Shown here: positions 17,212 to 26,744 of the stretch, in pieces
Numbering within the stretch: position 1 is the first letter of the stretch
Layout of the letters: every line of letters begins with the position of its first letter
Assembly: GCF_016907495.1 (NCBI RefSeq)
Contig: NZ_JAFBCC010000001.1
Coordinates: 992,001 to 1,056,000, forward strand
Length of the DNA stretch: 64,000 bases
Source of the DNA: Arthrobacter tumbae
GTDB taxonomy: Bacteria > Actinomycetota > Actinomycetes > Actinomycetales > Micrococcaceae
Reading direction: 5' to 3'
The notes under the pieces: generated by a model
Database searches by the model: none
The model's input: the letters and a program-made list of their open reading frames with translations, nothing else
What the model was told of the DNA's origin: nothing
Position numbers and translations under genes: made by a program

Positions 17212-18146
17212 TGGCCACCGAAACCCCCACACCGCTCCTCGCTACACCCAGTCAGGGCGCGACGGCGCCGCCACCGGAACGCCGCAAGCAATCCTTCGGT
17301 GCGTGGTTCCGTGACAAGGGCTGGCGCCACGTGGTCGCGGTCCTTACCACGGCGTTCGCGATCTTCCCCCTGCTGTACGTTTTGTCCGCTGCGCTGAACT
17401 CGACGGGCACCATGGCCGGTTCCAACGTGCTCTTCAGCCGGATTGACTTCGGCAACTTCGAGGAACTGTTCAGCAATCCCAACCGCCCCTTCGGCAAGTG
17501 GTTCATGAACACGCTGGTGATCGGCGTCGTCACCTCGGCGGCAACGGTCTTCCTCGGCGCGCTGGCTGCCTACGCGTTCAGCCGGATGCGGTTCAAAGGC
17601 CGCCGGGTCAGCCTGCTGTCCCTGCTGGTACTGCAGATGTTTCCGCAGCTGCTTGCCGTCGTCGCAATTTTCCTGCTGCTGAATTTCATCACCGATGTGG
17701 TGCCGTGGCTGGGACTCGGCAGCCAACTGGGGCTGATCATGGTGTACCTCGGTGGTGCGCTCGGTGTGAATACCTACCTGATGTACGGGTTCTTCAACAC
17801 GATCCCGGCGTCCCTGGACGAGGCCGCGCGCATCGATGGCGCCAGCCATGTGCAGGTGTTTTTCACTATCATCCTGCCGCTGGTCACACCGATCCTGGCC
17901 GTCGTCGGGCTGTTGGCTTTCATCGGTCTCAGCAGCGAATTTGTGATTGCCAGCGTGGTGCTCAATGACCCGGACAGCCAGACCCTGGCGGTGGGCCTCT
18001 ACTCTTACGTGGGCCAGCAACGGTCCGAGAACTGGGGTGTATTTGCCGCGGGTGCAGTGCTGGCTGCGCTGCCGGTCATGGCGCTGTTCCTTTACCTGCA
18101 GAAATACATCGTGAACGGGCTCGCGGCCGGATCGGTCAAGGGCTAG
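17211..18146 (+). CDS. malG: Maltose/maltodextrin ABC transporter permease MalG
   Basis: A 311-residue inner-membrane permease with six predicted spans after a 40-residue cytoplasmic N-terminus. The EAA loop reads DEAARIDGASHVQVFFTIILP. It pairs with MalF to carry maltodextrins delivered by MalE. ATG 17211 shares a base with the malF stop, implying translational coupling. A GH13 enzyme begins 3 bp after the stop, so transport and hydrolysis are co-expressed. Confidence 0.93.
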   Translation: MATETPTPLLATPSQGATAPPPERRKQSFGAWFRDKGWRHVVAVLTTAFAIFPLLYVLSAALNSTGTMAGSNVLFSRIDFGNFEELFSNPNRPFGKWFMNTLVIGVVTSAATVFLGALAAYAFSRMRFKGRRVSLLSLLVLQMFPQLLAVVAIFLLLNFITDVVPWLGLGSQLGLIMVYLGGALGVNTYLMYGFFNTIPASLDEAARIDGASHVQVFFTIILPLVTPILAVVGLLAFIGLSSEFVIASVVLNDPDSQTLAVGLYSYVGQQRSENWGVFAAGAVLAALPVMALFLYLQKYIVNGLAAGSVKG

Positions 18147-18149
18147 GGG

Positions 18150-20018
18150 TTGAGCTTCCAGGTTCCGCATCACGACGGATCGGCGCTGTATGTTCCTTTG
18201 GCGCCGTCCCTTGGTGCTGCGGTGCCGGTCCGCCTTCGGGTGCCGCACGCGTTCGGTTCGGTCGAGCGGGTGTTCGTCCGGTCGCTTCGCGATGCGGAGC
18301 CGCACTATGACGAGGCTGTCCTTCTCGGTACCGAAGGCGCGTGGGACTGGTGGGAGGCCTCAGTTCTGCTGGTGAATCCTGTGACGCGGTACCGGTTCCT
18401 GTTCGAGGTTGCGGGTGTTGGGGGTTCTTCCTGGCACTGGCTGAACGCCGAGGGGTTCTTCCACCGGGACACACCCGACGTCCACGACTTCCAGCTGGTG
18501 TCCCACGAGCCGGCACCTACGTGGGCTCGCAGCGGCGTGATCTACCAGATCTTCCCGGACCGGTTTGGGCGCTCCTCCTCCGCCGCCGCGCGCGAGGTCC
18601 CGGACTGGGCGGTTCCCTGCGAATGGGGTACGCCGGTTCAGCCAACCGGCCCCGATACGCCGTACCAGTTCTATGGAGGCGACCTCGACGGGATCACCGA
18701 GCGGCTTGATCATATTCAGTCGCTCGGTGCCACGGTGGTGTACCTGACGCCCTTCTTTCCAGCCCGGTCCAACCACCGGTACGACGCCTCGACCTTCACC
18801 AGGGTCGACCCGCTGCTAGGCGGCGACAAGGCGCTAATCCGGCTCGTGGAGGCAGCGCATGCACGTGGGCTGAAGGTGATCGGTGACCTCACCACCAATC
18901 ACACGGGAGATGCGCACGAGTGGTTCCGGACGGCGTCGTCGGATCCTGCCTCCGAGGAGGCCGGCTTCTACTACTTTTCCGAGGATGGCTCCGAGTATGC
19001 GTCGTGGTTCGGCGTGCCGAGCCTGCCGAAGCTGAACTGGCTCTCCCCGGCGCTCAGGGAGCGGTTTGTGAGCGGGCCGGCATCCGTCGTCGCGCGGTTC
19101 CTGCACGCTCCGTTCAATCTGGACGGTTGGCGGATCGATGTGGCGAATATGACCGGCCGCCACGGGGACGTGGACCTGAACCGTTCGGTGGCTTCTGCTG
19201 TGCGATCGACCATGCGATCCGTCAATCCGGACACCCTGCTCCTTGCTGAGTCCACCAATGATGCAGCCCAGGATTTCGACGGCGATACGTGGCACGGTGC
19301 CATGACCTACTCGAACTTCACCCGGCCGCTGTGGCAATGGCTGGCCGGTTCCACGGCTGACCAGGTGAACTTCTTCGGCACGCCGTTGCCAGGGCCGAAT
19401 CGCATTCCGGCTGAACAGTTTGTGGAGTTGCATTCGGTGTTTGCGGCGGCGTTTCCGTGGCAGGTCCGGACGCAGAACATGATCGCACTGAACACGCATG
19501 ACACTGCCCGCGCTTCGACCGTCATGGTTCCTGGTGGGCAGCTGATCGGACTGGGCATCCTGTTCTCGATGCCCGGGATACCCACGCTGTTTGCCGGTGA
19601 CGAGTTTGGTCTTGAAGGCGTCAACGGTGAGGATTCACGGACGCCGATGCCGTGGGATGCCCTGTCGGCGGAACACCAGGACCTGTACGACGCCGTTGCT
19701 CACCTAGGCCGCTTGCGTCGTGAGGTGCCGGCGCTGGTTGAGGGCGGGTTGCGGTGGGTGTATGCGCGGGGCGATTTGTTGGTGTACGTCCGTGAGCACG
19801 CCGCAGCGTCGGTGTTGGTGGTGGCTTCGCGGTCTGGTTTCGACGGGGTTAAGGTCCCCTTGGACCTGCTCGGAGTTCCTCTGGACGGTCAGGCCACGGA
19901 CCTGTGGAGTACAGGCAGTGTCTCGGCGGAGTGGACCGCTGATTCGGTGGCTTTCCGCGGCGACGGGCTCGGAGTGGGGCTGTGGCAGCTGCCGGGGGTT
20001 GCGATTCCTTCTGCCTGA
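18150..20018 (+). CDS. GH13 neopullulanase/cyclomaltodextrinase-like enzyme
   Basis: A 622-residue cytoplasmic GH13 protein. Residues 1-115 look like the N-terminal beta-sandwich of neopullulanase-type enzymes. The catalytic barrel follows: GVIYQIFPDRFGR, GATVVYLTPFFPA, DLTTNHTGDAHEWF, GWRIDVANMTG (nucleophile Asp), LLAEST (Glu) and NTHDTARA (Asp). It would hydrolyse imported maltodextrins or cyclodextrins. TTG 18150 directly follows CTAGGGG and the malG stop, indicating coupling with malEFG. Within the subfamily, maltogenic amylase, cyclomaltodextrinase and neopullulanase cannot be told apart from sequence by eye. Confidence 0.88.
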   Translation: MSFQVPHHDGSALYVPLAPSLGAAVPVRLRVPHAFGSVERVFVRSLRDAEPHYDEAVLLGTEGAWDWWEASVLLVNPVTRYRFLFEVAGVGGSSWHWLNAEGFFHRDTPDVHDFQLVSHEPAPTWARSGVIYQIFPDRFGRSSSAAAREVPDWAVPCEWGTPVQPTGPDTPYQFYGGDLDGITERLDHIQSLGATVVYLTPFFPARSNHRYDASTFTRVDPLLGGDKALIRLVEAAHARGLKVIGDLTTNHTGDAHEWFRTASSDPASEEAGFYYFSEDGSEYASWFGVPSLPKLNWLSPALRERFVSGPASVVARFLHAPFNLDGWRIDVANMTGRHGDVDLNRSVASAVRSTMRSVNPDTLLLAESTNDAAQDFDGDTWHGAMTYSNFTRPLWQWLAGSTADQVNFFGTPLPGPNRIPAEQFVELHSVFAAAFPWQVRTQNMIALNTHDTARASTVMVPGGQLIGLGILFSMPGIPTLFAGDEFGLEGVNGEDSRTPMPWDALSAEHQDLYDAVAHLGRLRREVPALVEGGLRWVYARGDLLVYVREHAAASVLVVASRSGFDGVKVPLDLLGVPLDGQATDLWSTGSVSAEWTADSVAFRGDGLGVGLWQLPGVAIPSA

Positions 20019-20189
20019 CACCCCTGACCACCTACCCCGCGCACAAAAACTGATCCTGGAGGAACTCGGAGCTGAGCCGCGCCTGACCCACTGACGTCCG
20101 GTTCATGGCGCGAGTATGCTGACGGGCATGGGAATGGTCCCGATGAAGTTCTGGCGTGCCACCTCGGTAGCCCCGCCGAAGGCGTCCCG

Positions 20190-20945
20190 TTGAGGGCCTC
20201 CGTGCCGGGCGGTGTTCTGGCCCTACTGCTGCTGATGACCGGCTGCACCGGCAACGGCGAAGTGACCGGTCAGACGCAACAGGCGCCTTCCCAGTCCGCG
20301 CGTGCGTCGAGCACGCCGAGCGCTTCCATTTCACCGAGCCCGTCGAGTTCACCGAGCCCGTCGCCGCGAGCCGTGGAGTCTGCTCCGGAAGTCTCGCCGA
20401 GCAGCCCCTCGCCTACGTCAAAGTCGCTCACCCCCGAAGAACTGATCCCGCTGAATCAGAACCTGATCAACGCTGCTTGGGACAACAACGTCGCCGAAGC
20501 TAGCCGGCTCATCGAGGCCGGTGCTGATGTCAACTACGAGGACGAGACCCAACAGAGCGCTTTCCTCATCGCAGCGAGTGAGGGCTACCTCGAGCTGCTG
20601 GAGCTGACCTTGAGCAACGGTGCGGACGTCCACGCTCTCGACAGTTTCAACGGCACCGCTCTGATCCGCGCCGCGGAGCGTGGCCATGCGGACGTGGTGC
20701 GAAGGCTGCTGGAGACCGACGTGGACGTTAACCATGTCAACAACCTGGGCTGGACCGCACTCAACGAGGCGATCATCTTCGGTGATGGCTCGCCCCGATA
20801 CGTGGAGACCGTGCAGCTTCTCATCGAAGGCGGTGCGGATGTGAGGCTCCCCTCCCAGGGCGATGGCCTGACACCTTTGCAGCAAGCCACTTCCCTGGGC
20901 TTCCAAGAGATCGCTGCCATTCTGCGCACAGCGACGGAACAGTAG
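20190..20945 (+). CDS. Ankyrin-repeat lipoprotein
   Basis: A 251-residue secreted lipoprotein: short signal with lipobox LLLMTGC (Cys about residue 19), a Ser/Pro-rich linker (about 30-80), then about five ankyrin repeats (for example NVAEASRLIEAGADVNYED, GTALIRAAERGHADVVRRLL, GLTPLQQATSLGFQEIAAIL). The repeats should bind a protein partner outside the membrane. Start is TTG 20190, or GTG 20202 which would shorten the signal by four residues; ATG codons just upstream are out of frame. No close functional assignment is possible, and the neighbours give no hint. Confidence 0.82.
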   Translation: MRASVPGGVLALLLLMTGCTGNGEVTGQTQQAPSQSARASSTPSASISPSPSSSPSPSPRAVESAPEVSPSSPSPTSKSLTPEELIPLNQNLINAAWDNNVAEASRLIEAGADVNYEDETQQSAFLIAASEGYLELLELTLSNGADVHALDSFNGTALIRAAERGHADVVRRLLETDVDVNHVNNLGWTALNEAIIFGDGSPRYVETVQLLIEGGADVRLPSQGDGLTPLQQATSLGFQEIAAILRTATEQ

Positions 20946-21047
20946 ACCGCGGATCACGGCCTCCTGTCATATTGACGTCAACCTACTCCCGGGTAAACGC
21001 TAAGACATCGTTGTTCCTGGGTCTCCTTACCTTGTTGGCGGTCGTCC

Positions 21048-21693
21048 ATGACGTGGGATACATCCTCCACCGTTTCGTCCCTGTTCACTCGTTTCGCCGG
21101 ACCCGCCGCCATGACCGGCGGACTCCTCGGCAGCCTCGCCATATTTCTCCACTCCCTTCAACCGAGCGGCTGCGTGGGAAGTGAATGCGGCGCTCAGTCG
21201 ATGCGGACCGCGTCCGGCCTCGCCACCGGCATTGGCTCCGTTGCCGCTCTCCTCGTATTGATCGGCATCGTCGGGTTGACCCTTATGGCACGCCATTCCG
21301 GCCGGTCCCCAAAGCTGATGCATACCGGACTGCTATGTGCCGCCGTCGGCTTTCTGGTGCTGCTTGCAGCGGTCTTCATCCAGGCCGCTTTCTTCGGTGG
21401 TGACTTTTCCGGGATGCCCTACTTCGTCGTCGTCGGCATGGTGGCACTCATCATCGGGTTTGTCCTGATCGGCATCTTCATCCTCCGATCAGGGTTGTTG
21501 CCGCGGCGGGTTGGGGGTCCTCCTTGTAATGAGCAGCGCCCTGCTGCTGGCTGCGAACGAACAAACCTCGGCTGTCCTGCTCGCTATTCCATTCCAACTC
21601 GCGATCGCCTCGGCAGGCTATTTCATGTGGACGGCTGAGAGGCAGGCACGCGACTCTTCGGTTCCCGGATTTCTTCCTGCGAAAGCGGACTGA
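21048..21693 (+). pseudogene. Membrane protein (DUF998-like layout) disrupted by a frameshift
   Basis: From ATG 21048 the frame encodes about 155 residues with four hydrophobic spans (GPAAMTGGLLGSLAIFLHSLQPSG, VAALLVLIGIVGLTLMA, a third at LLCAAVGFLVLLAAVFIQAAFF, and VVVGMVALIIGFVLIGIFIL). After LLPRR the frame becomes hydrophilic and atypical and stops at 21638. The +1 frame from the GGGGG run at 21513-21517 continues the membrane character (GVLLVMSSALLLAANEQ, VLLAIPFQLAIASAGYFMW) to a stop at 21693. One G too many in that run explains both halves. The whole would be a six-span protein of about 214 residues; the first half resembles DUF998-type proteins, weakly. A true mutation, phase variation or a base-calling error are all possible. 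Confidence 0.75.
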
Positions 21694-21761
21694 GCAACGG
21701 CATTTCCCTGTATTCAGGCGCTGATCCGAAATTGTCGAAGCCGGATGATTAGCTGTTTTGT

Positions 21762-23345
21762 ATGGGAATCGAGGCCGGGGAGACGCGGGAGGAAGCTGCT
21801 GCGCTGACTCGTGAGGAAGCATATGAGCAGGCTCTGGATGCTGCTTACGCTGAGGCGGACCTGCCCTGGTGGGACATGCCTCTTGGGCAGTTTCTCGCCC
21901 TGGATTGGGACGATGAATTCGACGACGCCGAATCCGAAGCGCGTTCCCGGGCTGCCGTGGATTCAGCATCGGCGTACCAGTTGGTGGCCCGGTTGCAGAA
22001 CATTAGGTCCTCGGCGTCCCGGCGGTCGCGGATCCTCGCTGAGAGTCTCGACCTAGTGCGGGCAGCACAACGGTTGGCGTCATGGGCGGCCGCCAGGCAA
22101 GCCGTTCTCATCGCCGATGTCTTCGACCATATTCGCGGAATGGACGGCACCGCTTTGGGGAATCCCGGGGAGGGTGCGGCCTCTCCGGATCTGAGCTTCA
22201 CGTTGGCGGCTGAGGAAATCGCCCCGTTGCTTCGGGTGCCGGGCAGGGCAGCACAACGGATGCTCGGTGAAGCGCTGCGTTTGAGGGAGGACCTGCCGGG
22301 AACGTGGGAAGCGCTTGACGACGGCAAGATCAGTCAGGCACAGGCGCAGGTCATCGTGCAGGAATCGGAATGCATTCCTGCAGAGGCTGTAGCAGGTTTT
22401 GAAGAGACGGTCCTGGAAACGGCCGGTGCGCTGACGCGCCCCAAACTGGTCCGTAGGTGTCGACGGCTACACGAGAAATTGCACCCGGAGTCGATCATCG
22501 AGCGGAAGGCCCGGGAGATGAAAGACCGCCGCGTTGCAGTGGAGCCTGAGTAGGACGGTATGGCCTGGCTCAGCGCTTACCTACCCGCGGAGCAGGCACA
22601 CGGGATCTTCAACCGGGTGGACGCTGCGGCCCGGTCTTTGCAGGGCCCGGAGGAGGCTCGGACCCTGTCGCAGTTGCGCGCGGATGTGTTCGCTGATGTC
22701 CTGACCCATACCTGCACCGGGGACCCGAAGAAAGGCACAGGCTTCCGCGGGATAGGAGCCACCGTGTTTGTCACCGTCCCCGTGATGACACTGCTCGGAC
22801 ACAACCGCACCGACTGGCAAAACTCTCCCGCCGCAGACGGCGCCCCTGCGTCCCGCGAAGGCACGGCGGTCGACCTATGCTCTGAAAGCGTCACTGGTGC
22901 CGCCCCGAACCTGGAGGGCTGCGAAAACGGCTTCCTCGACGGGTACGGCCCAATTGACCCCGAAACAGCCCGGAACCTCGCCGCACACGCACCGAGTTTC
23001 ACCCGGATCCTGGTCCACCCCGAATCCGGCGCGGTGCTCAGCGTCGGTAGGGACAGATACCGGCCCCCCAAACACCTACAGGACTGGGTGCGGATCAAGA
23101 ACCCGACCTGTATTCATCCGGGATGTAACCGGTCGTCGTGGTCCTGCGAAATCGACCACATCATTCCCTGGGTTCACGGCGGGGAAACGTCGCTGACTAA
23201 TCTCGGGCCTCGCTGCAAACGGCACCACATGATGAAGACCGAGGGACACTGGTCAATTGGGCAGGACGACGCCGGCGCACCCAATGTCACGTCGCTCGGC
23301 GGAGAGACCTACGTGGAACCGCCCGAACCACCGCCGCCGTTCTAG
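21762..23345 (+). pseudogene. DUF222-HNH endonuclease family gene with in-frame TAG
   Basis: One reading frame covers both parts. Residues 1-263 (ATG 21762 to TAG 22551-22553) form the DUF222 region. Immediately after the TAG, in the same frame, come Asp-Gly and MAWLSAYLPAEQAHGIFNRVDAAARSL, the standard continuation of DUF222, and finally the HNH site CIHPGCNRSSWSCEIDHIIP with CKRHHMMKTEGHW to the stop at 23345. A single nonsense change therefore splits a roughly 527-residue protein. Members are common, multi-copy and poorly characterised in Arthrobacter-like genomes. ATG 22560 might restart translation of the HNH half. The function of the intact family is unproven; nuclease activity is inferred from HNH. 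Confidence 0.85.
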
Positions 23346-23351
23346 CAAGCG

Positions 23352-23405
23352 TCTGCGCGCTAGGTGATTTTCGGTGCCTCTGCGCGCTAGATGATTTTCG
23401 GTGCC
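23352..23405. repeat. 27-bp tandem duplication at the 3' end of tatA
   Basis: Bases 23352-23378 and 23379-23405 are adjacent direct repeats of 27 bp differing at one position. The right copy contains the last codons and stop of tatA (minus strand); the left copy lies outside the gene. It looks like a recent slippage or short duplication. Confidence 0.85.
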
Positions 23406-23569
23406 TCGACGTCGTCAACACGGGATTCTTCTTTCAGTTCCCGCACCTCCGACTTGAAGATCCGCAGGGATTGGCCAACACTGCGAGCCAGCCCGGGCAA
23501 CTTGGGCGCACCGAACAGCACGATGGCAATGACGATAATGATCAGAATGTGCCAGCCTTCAGGCCTCAT
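23387..23569 (-). CDS. tatA: Sec-independent protein translocase subunit TatA
   Basis: Sixty residues with the TatA/E layout: a short N-terminus, one membrane span (WHILIIIVIAIVLFGAPKLP), the FGxxKLP hinge and an amphipathic helix (LARSVGQSLRIFKSEVREL), then a short acidic tail. TatA oligomerises to let folded twin-arginine substrates cross the membrane. AGGAGTTCC precedes ATG 23569. No tatB or tatC is adjacent, so this is a stand-alone paralogue or the main tatA located apart. Its final codons are duplicated directly downstream. Confidence 0.9.
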   Translation of the reverse strand: MRPEGWHILIIIVIAIVLFGAPKLPGLARSVGQSLRIFKSEVRELKEESRVDDVEAPKII

Positions 23570-23598
23570 GGGAACTCCTTGTTGTTTGATTGGGTTGA

Positions 23599-23645
23599 GA
23601 CGCCCGGGGTGGTGGCCACTTCAATGAGCCACCACCCCGGGCGTC
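23599..23645 (-). terminator. Terminator-like hairpin between sialidase and tatA
   Basis: A perfect 18-bp stem (23599-23616 with 23628-23645) and 11-base loop, very GC-rich. It lies 25 bp after the sialidase stop on the minus strand. The minus-strand flank is only weakly T-rich, so termination is likely but not certain. Confidence 0.65.
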
Positions 23646-23669
23646 ACCTCTATTCCTTGCCGGACATCG

Positions 23670-26618
23670 CTACTTCTTGCCGGAAACCACTACTCGATCC
23701 CAGCCGAGGTACTCCCCGGTCGAATCGGTCAGAGCAATCGGGTGAGCGCCCGGACGCGCAACATCCGACACAGTGAACGTCACCTTCCCTGCCTCATCAG
23801 CCAGGAACCAGCCCAACGGCCGTGGACCCTGATGAACGAAGTACCAGGCACCGGCTTCGGGAACAGTCAGGCTGATCTCTTCCCAATACGCCACCGGCCC
23901 GCGGGGAGCGTCAAAGTCCCGGAGCCAATCCTGCTGAAGAAGCGGTGCTTCCGGCGCAAACGTCGGCTCAGGTTCCGTGAGCTGCAGCGGATGGGCAGCG
24001 AGCGTCGCCGTCACCGTTGCGCTCAGCACACCGTTGGAAGCACCGACGACGGCGGCAGCCTCCTCCACTTGTCCCTCACCAACCTGCTGCTCAGTCAGGG
24101 CAAACGTGCGCGTAAACGTAGCACTCGCACCTTCCGCCAGCTCGGCAACCCCACCGTCCCAGCCGTCCAGAACAACGTCAGTCAAGCGCACGTTTCCGGT
24201 GTTCGTCACCGTCACGGTCTGGACCACACCATCGCCAACGCTGTCGATACGGTTTCCATCTGCATCAGAGGTCTCTGTCGACACCGCAGACACTGACAAC
24301 TGCGGGTTGCGCTCCTTCAGGTCCTCCTCACCGCCATGAATGGTCAGCTCTTTGGACGCGAAGCCGGACGCACTCAAGGTCCAGGTGGTCAGCGGCACAA
24401 AGAAGCCGTCTGCCGCTTCCTGCTCACTGACAGTGTGCTTCGGTGTGGAGCAGGTGTAGTCATTCCCGGCAGGCAGCACCAGGAATCGGCAGTTACCCGG
24501 TCCCGGCGGCACAAACGGTGCGAAATTGCCCGACGCCGGCACCGTGGCTTCAGTGACCAGGCCAGTGTTTGTGACATGGAACGAGTACGGCACCTGCTCG
24601 CCGGCGGTGTATGGGTTCGCCGCCAGGTCGCGACTCGTGTCGGTTCGGGACCCAACGATGTCAGCCGCGAGCGCCTTCGCCTTGCCCGCTGAGTTGAGGA
24701 AGACCGCCTGCCCCGTGAAGCTCACCGACTTCGTCAACGCTGCGTTCGTTGTGGAGGTGGAGTCGAAAGTGGCCGAAGGAATGAAGTATCCGCGGTCAAC
24801 GTCCTCCTGCGTCACCGTATGCTTCGCGGTGGTGCAGTTGTAAGCTCCACCGGCAGGTAGGTTCCGATAGCGGCAATTGGGTGTGCCGCTCGGCAGGAAT
24901 CCGACGTCGAAAGTTCCGGCAGTGGGGACCGCGTTGGTGGTCACCGTTGCCGTACTCGTCACGCGGAAGGTGTAGGCCACCTGGTCCCCCACCACATACG
25001 GAGTGGTGTCTAGGTTCCGGCTGGTATCTGCGGGTGATCCCGTGATGGTCAGACCGACCGCGTCTGCTGCGGCTTTGAATGACCGGCGGGATTCTCCCCC
25101 CTGGGCTGATGTGAAGACAGCGTCCAGCGTCGATGCTGCGGAAGGACTGCTGCCCGCCGTCAGCGGCACGGAGACTGTGACCGATGCCCCGGGCGCAATG
25201 GACGGCACATTCACCACCGGAGCGGTCCAGCCCTCAGGCGTGCTGATCGTGACCTCACCGGACACGGCAGTCTGCTCCTGGTTGGTGATCGTCACCGGAA
25301 CGTCGGTCGACTGACCGGCAGCGAGCTTCACGTCGGGCACGGACAGCGGAGCACACACGTAGTTCAGCCACGCGTCGTCGAACTTCGAGAAGGTGATGCC
25401 GTTGGTGTAGCTGGACTCATACAGCAGACCGATCTGGCCGTCCTCCAAACGCTCAAGCGTGGAATACGCCGAGAAGCCGGAACGGACGCTACGGACAGAC
25501 GGCCAGGTTTCGCCGTCGTCACAGGACACCCGAACAGAAACGTTGCTTCGGGAGCTCTGGCTGTTGGAGTTGGAGAAGATCAGCTTCTTTGCCTCGTGTG
25601 AACCCTGAGGTGCATCCGGGAAGAGCCGGGTGATCGAGGCGTTGTTGGTCGGATCCGGCAGCTCGAGATCCTGCGTGACCGGACCATAACTGTGTCCGCC
25701 GTCAGAGGAGATAGCCACCTTCCGGTACCCACCGTTGCCGCTGTCACGCGAGTTCATCATCACGCGGCCGTCGGACAGTTCGACGGTCTTGTTCTCATCC
25801 ATTCGGGTGCCCACGTTCTCGCCCTTGTGCCAGGTGAGGCCGGAATCGTCCGAGTACACGCTGTACGCCTGGATGGTCCGGGTCCCGTCAGCCTGCAAAA
25901 CATCTCCGGCATACTGCTGGATCAACCGGCCCGCATACTCCCCGTACTGGAGCTGAATGCCCTGCCCGGACGTGGCGAAGTTGCCGCGCACATCGCCGGG
26001 CGCCGGATTGGCAGGGTCGCTGCCCGGCTTGGTGATCCCAGTGATGAGGCGCGGTTCAGACCAGGTGATGCCGCCGTCGTCGGACTCGATCACTGCTGAG
26101 CTGATGACGCTTCTGTTGGCATCATCGTTACCGAAGGTGCTGCCCTGAAAGCCCTGGTCTTTGGAATAGACAAAGAAGTTGAACACCTTTCCGGTCTCTT
26201 CGTCGACCACGTAGCTGGGGTCGCTGTAACCGAATTTGGGCGCCTGCTCACCTGTAGCAGTGACTGATCCTGCTGCGATGACCTCGACTGGTCCCCAGGT
26301 GGCGCCATTGTCCGTGCTTCGGCGCTGCACGATCGAGTTGGGATTCGGGGCGTCGGCAGCGTTGAACGGGCGTCCGTCCCACGAGGCGAGAACCACCCCG
26401 TTTCCCAGGTACGCGAGGGCCGGGATGCGGTAAGAGGCAAAGGGGCTGATGAGTTCAGCGCCGAGGTTCACCTCGCTGAATGAACCCGGAGCGTCGCCGG
26501 GAGCTTTCGCGGGAACCGGCGCCGCAACCGCTGGTGCGCCGGTGGAAACCAGCGCGGCGGCAACCAGGATACTCAGGGCCGTGCGCCTACCGGGGAATCG
26601 GCAGAATGTGTTCTTCAA
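23670..26618 (-). CDS. Secreted exo-alpha-sialidase (GH33) with C-terminal beta-sandwich domains
   Basis: A 982-residue protein. The signal peptide ends near APAVAAP (about residue 32). The six-blade propeller spans about 50-430: YRIPAL carries the RIP arginine, and Asp-boxes are visible as STDNGATW, ESDDGGITW, YSDDSGLTW, SSDGGHSYG and SCDDGETW. It releases terminal sialic acids from glycoconjugates outside the cell. From about 435 to 880 come CARDB/NEW3-like and DUF11-like repeats (two copies of a Cys-containing TRxDTSRDL unit), and the last 100 residues form another domain. No LPXTG anchor is seen. A palindrome matching the nan operator lies at 26653-26667, 35 bp upstream. It feeds the transporter and nanAKE genes to its right. 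Confidence 0.93.
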   Translation of the reverse strand: MKNTFCRFPGRRTALSILVAAALVSTGAPAVAAPVPAKAPGDAPGSFSEVNLGAELISPFASYRIPALAYLGNGVVLASWDGRPFNAADAPNPNSIVQRRSTDNGATWGPVEVIAAGSVTATGEQAPKFGYSDPSYVVDEETGKVFNFFVYSKDQGFQGSTFGNDDANRSVISSAVIESDDGGITWSEPRLITGITKPGSDPANPAPGDVRGNFATSGQGIQLQYGEYAGRLIQQYAGDVLQADGTRTIQAYSVYSDDSGLTWHKGENVGTRMDENKTVELSDGRVMMNSRDSGNGGYRKVAISSDGGHSYGPVTQDLELPDPTNNASITRLFPDAPQGSHEAKKLIFSNSNSQSSRSNVSVRVSCDDGETWPSVRSVRSGFSAYSTLERLEDGQIGLLYESSYTNGITFSKFDDAWLNYVCAPLSVPDVKLAAGQSTDVPVTITNQEQTAVSGEVTISTPEGWTAPVVNVPSIAPGASVTVSVPLTAGSSPSAASTLDAVFTSAQGGESRRSFKAAADAVGLTITGSPADTSRNLDTTPYVVGDQVAYTFRVTSTATVTTNAVPTAGTFDVGFLPSGTPNCRYRNLPAGGAYNCTTAKHTVTQEDVDRGYFIPSATFDSTSTTNAALTKSVSFTGQAVFLNSAGKAKALAADIVGSRTDTSRDLAANPYTAGEQVPYSFHVTNTGLVTEATVPASGNFAPFVPPGPGNCRFLVLPAGNDYTCSTPKHTVSEQEAADGFFVPLTTWTLSASGFASKELTIHGGEEDLKERNPQLSVSAVSTETSDADGNRIDSVGDGVVQTVTVTNTGNVRLTDVVLDGWDGGVAELAEGASATFTRTFALTEQQVGEGQVEEAAAVVGASNGVLSATVTATLAAHPLQLTEPEPTFAPEAPLLQQDWLRDFDAPRGPVAYWEEISLTVPEAGAWYFVHQGPRPLGWFLADEAGKVTFTVSDVARPGAHPIALTDSTGEYLGWDRVVVSGKK

Positions 26619-26652
26619 GAGGGCTTCCTAACTTCATTGTCAGTGGTTGGCT

Positions 26653-26667
26653 GGACATACGATGTCC
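26653..26667. promoter_or_regulatory. Probable NanR (FadR/GntR-type) operator before the sialidase
   Basis: GGACAT-ACG-ATGTCC is a perfect 6+6 palindrome, 35 bp before the sialidase start. It shares GGACAT and CGAT with the two sites between the sialic acid transporter and the GntR gene (36075-36197). Confidence 0.6.
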
Positions 26668-26744
26668 TATCTCTTCGGAGTGAAGCGTGTTCCCCTCTCT
26701 TCGTGCGGCAGTAGGTCGGTGGCAGTAACCAGGTACGGCGGTGG

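Noticed and set aside
20019..20189. Small gene between the GH13 enzyme and the ankyrin lipoprotein
   Set aside because: Short ATG frames such as that at 20143 end within about 16 codons, and there is no ribosome site; it is probably promoter or spacer.
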